A stretch of 13,066 nucleotides of DNA from Methyloceanibacter sp. (GTDB taxonomy: Bacteria > Pseudomonadota > Alphaproteobacteria > Rhizobiales > Methyloligellaceae): NCBI GenBank assembly GCA_025449615.1, contig JANWJA010000061.1:1-13066 (forward strand), read 5' to 3'. Every line of letters begins with the position of its first letter. Position 1 is the stretch's first letter. The notes below the pieces were generated by a model, which ran no database searches, was not told the DNA's origin, and saw only the letters and a list, made by a program, of their open reading frames with translations. This document shows positions 5,303-13,066 of the stretch, one piece after another. Position numbers and translations under genes: made by a program.

Positions 5303-6181
5303 CTATTCCTGGGAAAGGGTCACTCGGGCGGCTTCGAGCTCGGCCTTGGCCTTGTCGTCGAGTGTTGGATATTCCGGATCGATCGCCTCGATGCGCTCGA
5401 CGATCGCGGCGGCAACCACCAGCCGGGTGAACCATTTATTGTTGGCGGGAACCACGTGCCAGGGCGCCTCGTCGGTGGCTGTGCCGACGATCATCTCGTC
5501 ATAGGCTGAGGTCAACTGGTCCCAGAGTCTGCGTTCCTCGACATCGCCCGGATTGAACTTCCATTGCTTGTCGGGGTCGTCGAGGCGCGCAAGCAGCCGC
5601 TTCTTTTGTTCTTTCTTCGAGATGTTGAGGAAGAATTTGATGGGGACGGTTCCGTTCCGCAGCAAATGCCGTTCGAAGGCGTTGATGTCTTCGTAGCGCT
5701 CGTTCCAGATATTCTTGGTGACGAGTTGCGGCGGCAAGTTTTGTTTGTCGAGTAACTCCTTGTGCACGCGCACCACCAGCACCTCCTCGTAATAGGAGCG
5801 GTTGAAGATGCCGATATGGCCGCGGCGGGGAAGGGCGATTGTGGAGCGCCAAAGGAAATCGTGGTCGAGCTCGATCTGGCTCGGTACCTTGAAGGAATGC
5901 ACCTCGCAGCCTTGCGGGTTGACGCCGGACATCACGTGCTTGATGACGCCGTCTTTGCCTGCTGTGTCCAGACCTTGCACGATGATGAGGATTGACCAGC
6001 GATGCTCGGCGTAGAGCTTCTCCTGCAATTTAGCGAGGCGCTTAACACCCGAAGCGAGCAGTTCCTTGGCCTCCGCCTTCTCGATGTCCAGACCGCACGT
6101 GTCCTTGGGGTCGCAATCGGCGAGCGCGAACTTCTTGCCCTTGTGGACGCGAAAGCATTTGGTGATTTCTGTCGGCAGCAT
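5303..6181 (-). CDS. PPK2-family polyphosphate kinase / phosphotransferase
   Basis: A cytoplasmic enzyme that transfers phosphate between polyphosphate and nucleotides. The 292-residue protein holds a PPK2 domain with the P-loop GLDTAGKDG (70-78, K76), the segment SGVNPQGCEVHSFKVPS (85-101), a Walker B-like IGIFNRSYYEEVLVVRVH (123-140) and a basic lid KKEQKKRLLARLDDPDKQWKF near 199-219. The sequence pattern fits the polyphosphate:nucleotide phosphotransferase subgroup (TIGR03709-like, often called class III), which mainly makes ADP or ATP from AMP or ADP; the direction here is inferred. ATG at 6181 gives the usual length, though no ribosome site is visible; the frame runs on to a TTG at 6286 inside the creA leader. 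It diverges from creA across 116 bp and precedes the SYLF gene. Confidence 0.92.
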   Translation of the reverse strand: MLPTEITKCFRVHKGKKFALADCDPKDTCGLDIEKAEAKELLASGVKRLAKLQEKLYAEHRWSILIIVQGLDTAGKDGVIKHVMSGVNPQGCEVHSFKVPSQIELDHDFLWRSTIALPRRGHIGIFNRSYYEEVLVVRVHKELLDKQNLPPQLVTKNIWNERYEDINAFERHLLRNGTVPIKFFLNISKKEQKKRLLARLDDPDKQWKFNPGDVEERRLWDQLTSAYDEMIVGTATDEAPWHVVPANNKWFTRLVVAAAIVERIEAIDPEYPTLDDKAKAELEAARVTLSQE

Positions 6182-6297
6182 GGTTGGGGAAACTACGCGA
6201 TTGAACAAAGCTTGGCGACTGGTGATCTCGGTAGGTGTGGAAACTGGCTCACGGAGTGCATAGGGGCTGCGCCAGGCAACGAACAATGGAGCAGAAG

Positions 6298-6804
6298 ATG
6301 CGGTTCAAACCAAGCGACAACACCAGGTGGCGCTGGCGAATGGGGTTCGGATTGGCGGTTGTGGCCGCTATGGGCATGGCCGGCGCGGCCCGGGCCGACG
6401 ATTTGGACTGCGTCAGCACCACGTTCAATCTTTTGTCGCCGAACGACAAGGTCTGCATCAGCGATTTTGACGACCCGAAAGTGCCGGGCGTCACCTGTTA
6501 TATCTCGCAAGCACGGAAGGGCGGATGGGGACAGCCGCTCGGTCTCAATGAGGATCCGTCGAACTTTTCGGTATCCTGCCGGCAGATGGGCCCGATCAGC
6601 GTCGATCTCTCCAAACTGCCCGAGCGCGAGGAGGCGTTCAGCGAGAAGACCAGCATCTTCTTCAAGGCGACTCGTATCTACCGGATGCCCGACCTCAAGC
6701 GCAACACGCTGATCTATCTTGCGGTGAGTTCGAAATTGATTGACGGGTCGCCCGCAAACGCGATTAGCGTAGTGCCGATCATGAAATGGCCGGCAAACGA
6801 ATAG
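6298..6804 (+). CDS. creA: CreA family periplasmic protein
   Basis: A 168-residue member of the CreA family (PF05981), periplasmic proteins found widely in proteobacteria and lacking a proven function despite the old name catabolite regulation protein A. A signal peptide with a basic start (RFKPSDNTRWRWR) and a hydrophobic core ends at ARA, residue 33, before DDLDC. Mature-protein marks are the four cysteines C38, C53, C67 and C94, probably disulphide-bonded, and the family-like segments DKVCISDFDDPKVPGVTCY and FKATRIYRM. ATG at 6298 has GGAG 6 nt upstream; an ATG 12 bp earlier is less well supported. It diverges from the polyphosphate kinase gene and ends 7 bp short of the converging trxB, with no obvious terminator between. 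Confidence 0.93.
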   Translation: MRFKPSDNTRWRWRMGFGLAVVAAMGMAGAARADDLDCVSTTFNLLSPNDKVCISDFDDPKVPGVTCYISQARKGGWGQPLGLNEDPSNFSVSCRQMGPISVDLSKLPEREEAFSEKTSIFFKATRIYRMPDLKRNTLIYLAVSSKLIDGSPANAISVVPIMKWPANE

Positions 6805-6811
6805 CTGAGCG

Positions 6812-8814
<2,003 letters not shown>

Positions 8815-8928
8815 TTTCTTTTCGATTCTTTTGGCTTGAGGACCTAAGATTGCGTCATAGGCGCGGCAAGCGGCCAGTCCGGCTGCTTCTAGCCCGAGCC
8901 TGCCTCGACCGTCCAGGAGCCAAGCACC

Positions 8929-9417
8929 ATGCGTTCTGCCCGATTGGATGTCACGGATTGGCGAATCCTGCGCGAGCTACAGGCGGATGGGCGGATCACC
9001 AATGTGGAGCTGGCGCAAAGAGTGGGCATCTCGGCGCCCCCTTGCTTGCGGCGGGTCCGCGCGCTGGAAGAGGCCGGCATCATCAAGGGCTTCACGGCGC
9101 TACTTGACGCGAAGGCGCTCGGCTTCGATGTCACCGCCTTCGCCATGGTTGGTCTGCATAGCCAGGCCGAGGCCGATCTCATTGCCTTCGAGGAGCGGGC
9201 GCGAAGCTCCCCGATCGTGCGCGATTGCTACATGCTCTCCGGCGAGATTGATTTCGTGCTGAAATGCGTGGCGACGGATCTCAGCGCGTTTCAAGATTTT
9301 ATCATCCACGAGCTGACGGCGGCGCCGAACGTTGCCAGCGTGAAGACATCGCTCGTCATTCGCGCCTCGAAGCATGCGACCGGCGTTCCGATCGAGATCG
9401 CAGAGCAGGACCATTGA
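8929..9417 (+). CDS. Lrp/AsnC family transcriptional regulator
   Basis: A 162-residue regulator of the feast/famine (Lrp/AsnC) family. The N-terminal winged helix-turn-helix spans about 6-60 (DVTDWRILRELQADGRITNVELAQRVGISAPPCLRRVRALEEAGIIKG), and the C-terminal ligand-binding RAM domain spans about 70-150, with the typical LSGEIDFVLKCVATDLSAFQDFI. Members form octamers around DNA and respond to amino acids. ATG at 8929 follows AGGAG by 9 nt. Its stop codon overlaps the start of the asparaginase gene, so the two are one unit and asparagine or aspartate is a natural guess for the effector. The 114-bp gap to the divergent ELM1-family gene is the likely operator region; no clear palindrome was found there. 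Confidence 0.93.
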   Translation: MRSARLDVTDWRILRELQADGRITNVELAQRVGISAPPCLRRVRALEEAGIIKGFTALLDAKALGFDVTAFAMVGLHSQAEADLIAFEERARSSPIVRDCYMLSGEIDFVLKCVATDLSAFQDFIIHELTAAPNVASVKTSLVIRASKHATGVPIEIAEQDH

Positions 9418-10457
9418 GCGCGACTACGGCAAATCCGATCCTCGTCGAGGTGAAACGGGGGACGCTGGTCGAAAGCATCCATCGCGGCGCCATCGCGATC
9501 GCGGATACAGACGGCAATGTTCCGTTCGCCCTCGGCAATATCGAGGTTCCAGTGTTTCCGCGCTCGGCGGTGAAATTGATGCAAGCCATTCCGCTGATCG
9601 AGAGTGGTGCGGCGGATGCGTATGGTCTCGACGATGGCGAACTCGCCATTGCCTGCGGCTCGCATAGCGGGGAGGCGAAACATCTCGCCGCCGTGCGAAG
9701 CCTGCTGGCCAAGTCGGGCGTTGAGGAAAGATGCCTGGCTTGCGGCGCGCATCTGCCTATGAGCGACCGCGCGGCGCGGGAGCTCGAGCGCGCCGGGCGG
9801 AGTCCGTCTCCGGTCCACAATAATTGCTCGGGAAAGCATGCCGGCATGCTGGCGACGGCGAAGTATCTCGGTCTTGACCTCGAAGGCTATGAACGCCTGG
9901 ATCATCCGGTGCAAAAAGCTATCAGGCGAGTCATTTCAGAGACGTGCGGCGTCGAAATCGGAGCTGAGTCGATCGGCATCGATGGCTGCTCGGTGCCGAC
10001 ATTTGCAGTGCCGCTTCGGGCGCTGGCACGCGGCATGGCGAGGCTCGGTACCGGTCAGGATCTACCCATCTCGCGCGCGGTCGCGGTGCGGCGGTTGATG
10101 GACGGTAGCTTTGCGAATCCCGAGCTTGTCGCCGGAGAGGGGCGGCTCGACACGATCGTCATGCGCGCCTTCGGGCCCAAGGTGTTCGTCAAAGGGGGCG
10201 CGGAGGGCGTGCATTGTGCCGTCCTGCCTGATCTCGGATTGGGGATCGCGGTCAAGATCGACGACGGCGCCAAACGTGGGGCCGACGCGGTGCTGACCGA
10301 AATTCTCGCGGCCTTAATTCCGGGCGCAGACAAAATTCTCGGTGAAAGATTTGCAGGCGAAATCAGCAACTGGCATGGGCAGCGTGTGGGTAGCATTGCG
10401 GCATGCGCCGAGTTCTCAGGCGCTATTCGTGGGTTTGCCGCTTCCGCGCCACGTTGA
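9414..10457 (+). CDS. Asparaginase of the Rhizobium etli ReAV type (PF06089)
   Basis: A probable cytoplasmic L-asparaginase that converts asparagine to aspartate and ammonia; the family is unrelated to the E. coli enzymes and has a serine beta-lactamase-like fold. The catalytic set described for R. etli ReAV is complete, shifted by three: S51 and K54 (RSAVK), S83 (CGSHSGE), C138 and K141 (NNCSGKHAGML) and C192 (DGCSVPTF), the last three matching the zinc site. The 347-residue length fits the family. The start is taken as TTG at 9414, overlapping the regulator's stop as ATTGA, with AGGA nearby; upstream codons in this frame lie inside the regulator gene and look non-coding. A GTG at about 9451 is possible but would remove conserved residues. 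Confidence 0.92.
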   Translation: MSATTANPILVEVKRGTLVESIHRGAIAIADTDGNVPFALGNIEVPVFPRSAVKLMQAIPLIESGAADAYGLDDGELAIACGSHSGEAKHLAAVRSLLAKSGVEERCLACGAHLPMSDRAARELERAGRSPSPVHNNCSGKHAGMLATAKYLGLDLEGYERLDHPVQKAIRRVISETCGVEIGAESIGIDGCSVPTFAVPLRALARGMARLGTGQDLPISRAVAVRRLMDGSFANPELVAGEGRLDTIVMRAFGPKVFVKGGAEGVHCAVLPDLGLGIAVKIDDGAKRGADAVLTEILAALIPGADKILGERFAGEISNWHGQRVGSIAACAEFSGAIRGFAASAPR

Positions 10458-10482
10458 TTGGTTAGACCCGTTCGGTCACAAT
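10454..10482 (+). promoter_or_regulatory. Possible promoter of the DUF992 gene
   Basis: TTGATT (10454-10459), a 17-nt spacer and CACAAT (10477-10482) give a fair sigma-70-like pair, overlapping the asparaginase stop codon. Transcription would begin near 10489, about 42 nt before the ATG at 10531. Confidence 0.33.
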
Positions 10483-10490
10483 GCCTTAAG

Positions 10491-10509
10491 TGGAGCGGTT
10501 ACAGCTCCA
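10491..10509 (+). promoter_or_regulatory. Inverted repeat in the DUF992 leader
   Basis: TGGAGC (10491-10496), a 7-nt loop and GCTCCA (10504-10509) form a perfect 6-bp inverted repeat between the proposed promoter and the GGAGG ribosome site. It could be an operator or a leader hairpin; a chance occurrence is also possible. Confidence 0.3.
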
Positions 10510-10530
10510 GGCAAGAGAGGGAGGCAAGCC

Positions 10531-11025
10531 ATGACTGCAAGCCTGCTTAACAACGTGATCGCGGCGATTGCCGCGGCCATGATCGTATCGGTAGCGGCGG
10601 TCGACGACGCGGTGGCACAGGGCCCGCAAGCGCCGCCTGGCGGTCAGCTGGTGTGCCATGTCGAAGGCGGCTTCGGCTTTATCGTGGGATCGAGCCGTTC
10701 GGTGGACTGCAAATTCACGCCAACTGACGGGTATCCTGAGCTCTACACGGGCCGCATCAACAAGATCGGTCTCGATCTTGGTTGGAAGAGGGGTGGCGTC
10801 CTGGCTTGGGCGGTGCTGTCGCCAGGATTGACGAGGGGGCCGGGCGCGCTCGCTGGCAACTATGTTGGTGCGACGGCGGAAGTCGTCGCGGGCGTCGGGG
10901 CAGGCGCCAATGCGCTCGTCGGCGGCAATAAGGTTGTGCTCAATCCGCTCAGCGTCTCTGCCGCGGTCGGCATCAATCTCGCCGGTGGTATTGCTGATCT
11001 CGATCTGGTCTATCGCGGTCAGTAA
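10531..11025 (+). CDS. Secreted DUF992 family protein
   Basis: A 164-residue exported protein of the DUF992 family, largely confined to Hyphomicrobiales and of unknown function. A signal peptide with a hydrophobic core (about 8-24) ends near AVA, residue 29. The mature part follows the family pattern: LVCHVEGGFGFIVGSSRSVDCKFTP (40-64) with a probable C42-C60 disulphide, YTGRINKIGLDLG, GPGALAGNYVGATAEV, and a glycine-rich GVGAGANALVGG leading to a terminal beta-rich segment. ATG at 10531 has GGGAGG 6 nt upstream, and the signal peptide starts exactly there, although the frame is open from 10342. It is 73 bp after the asparaginase stop and seems to have its own promoter. Confidence 0.92.
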   Translation: MTASLLNNVIAAIAAAMIVSVAAVDDAVAQGPQAPPGGQLVCHVEGGFGFIVGSSRSVDCKFTPTDGYPELYTGRINKIGLDLGWKRGGVLAWAVLSPGLTRGPGALAGNYVGATAEVVAGVGAGANALVGGNKVVLNPLSVSAAVGINLAGGIADLDLVYRGQ

Positions 11026-11082
11026 CTCTTTTGTTTTTGACGCATCGTCGTCCGTAAAGTCTGCAACTTTTCGGGATGATGC

Positions 11083-12426
11083 TCAGCACGCGACGTTGGC
11101 GTAGACGGCGAGGTTGCGATAGGCCTCCGCGCTCTCTTTGGCGAGATCAGGCCCGACCGGCACGGCGCCGTTCAGCGCGCGGATCGCTCCATCCTTGGCG
11201 CCGGTAATCAAATTGTCGGTGATCAGCACTGGGCCGGCGGAGGAATCCGCTGAGACGCCGATGCCGATATGGGAGTTGCGGATCAGATTGTCGGTGACGC
11301 TGACGTCGCGGAGATAGCTGCCCCATCCGATCATGATGCCGTAAGCCGGCGCGCCCTCGATGACATTGCTGCTGACGACGCTATCCGCTTCGACGGCGAT
11401 GCCAACACCGCGCGCGTCGACAGCCTTGCGGAAGAAGAGATTGCGGATGAGATTGCCCTGGATGATGGCGATCCTGCCGCCTTGTTTGAAATTGGTCACC
11501 GAGATTCCCATCGCCGCCTTGTCGACCAGATTGTTGGCAATCAGCGCGCCCTCGAAGGCGAACTCGGCATAGAGCGCGACCTCGCCGAGACGGGCGCAGG
11601 AATTGCCGATCATCTGGCAGTTCGAGCCTGAGTTCGAGCGGATCGCGGAGAAGGCGCAGTCGGCGATACGGTTATTGCTGACCAGCACCGACCCGGCCCG
11701 GAACACATTGATACCATTGCCGTTTTCGCCACTTCCGCCGCTCTTGGCGGCGATGCGCTCGATGCGGTTCGAGGTGACGAGGGTGCTATCTTCGCCGGTC
11801 TCGGAGCGCCAGACCAGAATACCGTTATCGCCGCAATCGCGGATGTGGTTGTTGGCAATCTCGAGGCCTGCTGCGTCCTCGCTGAACAGCGCGCCGTTGC
11901 GGATATCGCCGATCTCGCAGTTGCTGATTTTGCCGGAGACTTTGCGCAGCACGACGCCGTCGGCGGTGCTGCCGATGATCTGGCAATCGGAGAGATCGAG
12001 GCCTTTGACATTTTTCGCGATAAGCAATGCACCGCCGTCCAGAGGCTTGGCCTCGCCGGCGAGCGTAAGGCCGGAGAGCCTGACATCGGTCGCATCCTCG
12101 ATGTTGATGATGCTGCCCCCGCCGGTATATCGCAGCACCGACTTGCCGGGCACGCCCATTATCTGCGTGCCGGATTTTAGTTTCAGTGCATTGGTCGTGT
12201 AATTGCCGGGCGGCAGGAAGAAGGGCGTGCCGGACGACGCAGCCCGGTCCGCCGCGTCTTGCAGCGTTACGGTCTGGTCGGGTCCGTTACCGGGAACAAC
12301 GCCATAGGTGCTGAACGGACCTGGTTGGTCCTCGTCGCGAGCTTTCGCTTCACGGAGACCGGCAGCGAGCGCCGCACCGAGGCCGAGCGTGCCGAGCATC
12401 AATTGCCGGCGTCCGATCATCACCAT
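11083..12426 (-). CDS. Tat-exported beta-helix repeat protein (TIGR03808-like)
   Basis: A 447-residue periplasmic protein matching the TIGR03808 type (Tat-translocated repetitive protein), with no known activity. The N terminus has a twin-arginine signal (GRRQLML, then a hydrophobic stretch, ending near AKA). After about residue 150 come repeated segments of 22-30 residues such as IANNHIRDCGDNGILV, VSNNRIADCAFSAIRS and VTDNLIRNSHIGIGV, the mark of a right-handed parallel beta-helix like those of polysaccharide-modifying enzymes; no catalytic residues can be assigned. The start is either ATG 12426 (GAGG 5 nt upstream) or ATG 12420, which forms TGATG with the stop of the pyroglutamyl-peptidase gene. 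Either way the two genes are translationally coupled. Confidence 0.9.
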   Translation of the reverse strand: MVMIGRRQLMLGTLGLGAALAAGLREAKARDEDQPGPFSTYGVVPGNGPDQTVTLQDAADRAASSGTPFFLPPGNYTTNALKLKSGTQIMGVPGKSVLRYTGGGSIINIEDATDVRLSGLTLAGEAKPLDGGALLIAKNVKGLDLSDCQIIGSTADGVVLRKVSGKISNCEIGDIRNGALFSEDAAGLEIANNHIRDCGDNGILVWRSETGEDSTLVTSNRIERIAAKSGGSGENGNGINVFRAGSVLVSNNRIADCAFSAIRSNSGSNCQMIGNSCARLGEVALYAEFAFEGALIANNLVDKAAMGISVTNFKQGGRIAIIQGNLIRNLFFRKAVDARGVGIAVEADSVVSSNVIEGAPAYGIMIGWGSYLRDVSVTDNLIRNSHIGIGVSADSSAGPVLITDNLITGAKDGAIRALNGAVPVGPDLAKESAEAYRNLAVYANVAC

Positions 12427-13066
12427 CGTCCCCTCGATGCGGTGCGGACGCTCTCGGCTGAGATTTGATCTTGGCGCGCCGCGCTGAGCATGAAGTTCAG
12501 AATCGTCTGTGCGCCGCGCAAGAGATCGGCGTCGTCGATCGGATCGCCGTCGGCGCGCGCCACCGGAATGTGCACGAACAGCACGGGGGCAGCTTCGTCC
12601 CGCAACATCGCCCAGGAGAGCGAGTGGTAGTAGAGGAAGTTGCAAAGATAGGAGCCGGCATGGGCCGAACTGTTCGCCGGCACCCCATTCTCCCGAAGCG
12701 TCGCGGCGAGGCGAGGAACAGCTATAGTGCTATCGAGGCGGGTGGGGCCAGCGAGATGAATCCTACGTCGCGCCGGCAGTACGCCGGCGACGTCCACGCG
12801 AGGCAGGATATTGTTATGGGCGCACCGCTCGATACGCAGCGAACGCGCCTGCCGGCTCACGCCAAAATGAATCGTTACATGGGGTAGCAGCGAATTCAGC
12901 AGTTGCGGAATGAACGTCCCGACGGCACCCCATTCGGTTGGTAGTATCTCAGTGTGCAGTTCACAGTCCCGAGGCGCAAAGTTCCCGGCGCCAGCAAGCG
13001 TTTCGACCAGCCGAGCCGAGGGATTGTCGGCGATTCCGGGAAAGGGACCGAAGCCGGTGAGAAGGA
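12420..13066 (-). CDS. pcp: Pyroglutamyl-peptidase I (peptidase C15), 5' end outside window
   Basis: A cytoplasmic cysteine peptidase that removes N-terminal pyroglutamate from peptides. 214 codons are visible and only a few N-terminal residues appear to be missing: the fragment opens LLTGFGPFPG, which in full-length relatives lies at residues 6-15. The catalytic triad is recognisable, numbered from the first visible residue: E79 in RIERCAHN, C141 in GSYLCNFLYY and H165 in FVHIPVA. It departs from the classical enzyme where GQAGGR is expected before the glutamate: here the segment reads GVSRQARSL. The N-P-S motif near the start is kept. The gene ends overlapping the Tat-exported protein's start, forming an operon. 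Confidence 0.9.
   Translation of the reverse strand, partial: LLTGFGPFPGIADNPSARLVETLAGAGNFAPRDCELHTEILPTEWGAVGTFIPQLLNSLLPHVTIHFGVSRQARSLRIERCAHNNILPRVDVAGVLPARRRIHLAGPTRLDSTIAVPRLAATLRENGVPANSSAHAGSYLCNFLYYHSLSWAMLRDEAAPVLFVHIPVARADGDPIDDADLLRGAQTILNFMLSAARQDQISAESVRTASRGRW

Noticed and set aside
8815..8928. Upstream extension of the ELM1-family gene through the intergenic region
   Set aside because: The frame stays open but has no ATG, GTG or TTG start with a ribosome site, and it would overlap the divergent regulator gene.
11700..11724. GGAAC-N16-CGTT on the plus strand, a full EcfG-type match
   Set aside because: It is inside and antisense to the beta-helix protein gene, and no credible gene follows on the plus strand; probably a chance match, which also warns that such motifs can occur by chance.

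Overview
The window is GC-rich, densely coding chromosomal DNA from an alphaproteobacterium, most likely Hyphomicrobiales (Rhizobiales) near the Nitrobacteraceae/Xanthobacteraceae. That placement is an inference from gene content: DUF992, a TIGR03808-type Tat-exported repeat protein, a Rhizobium etli ReAV-type asparaginase, an ELM1-family protein beside trxB, and EcfG-type (general stress response) promoter motifs. No tRNA, rRNA, insertion sequence, prophage, CRISPR array or toxin-antitoxin pair is visible.

Layout. 1-1069 (minus): inorganic pyrophosphatase (cut by the left edge) preceded by a DUF374 acyltransferase-like gene. 1070-1857: a gene-poor patch with an array of four imperfect ~36-bp units, three of which can form stem-loops, a strong terminator, a tiny Pro-Gly-Gln repeat protein gene and its probable EcfG promoter. 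1858-3453: a small orphan gene (+) converging on a minus-strand operon of membrane-anchored thermonuclease, DUF4126 membrane protein and ribbon-helix-helix protein. 3503-3738: an EcfG-type promoter and a 60-residue orphan gene (+). 3747-6181 (minus): MltB-type lytic transglycosylase, SYLF/Ysc84 protein and PPK2-family polyphosphate kinase. 6298-6804 (+): periplasmic CreA. 6812-8814 (minus): thioredoxin reductase and an ELM1-family protein. 8929-10457 (+): Lrp/AsnC regulator translationally coupled to a ReAV-type asparaginase. 10531-11025 (+): secreted DUF992 protein. 11083-13066 (minus): pyroglutamyl-peptidase I (cut by the right edge) coupled to a Tat-exported beta-helix protein.

How the genes relate. 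Most are housekeeping or envelope genes: phosphate and polyphosphate metabolism (ppa, PPK2), envelope remodelling and secreted proteins (lytic transglycosylase, SYLF, CreA, DUF992, beta-helix protein), redox (trxB) and amino-acid turnover (AsnC-type regulator with asparaginase, pyroglutamyl-peptidase). The least explained items are two very small orphan genes, each behind a GGAAC-N17/18-(C)GTT motif, and the stem-loop array at 1181-1322, in which two units show a compensatory base-pair change. No complete new multi-gene system is evident.
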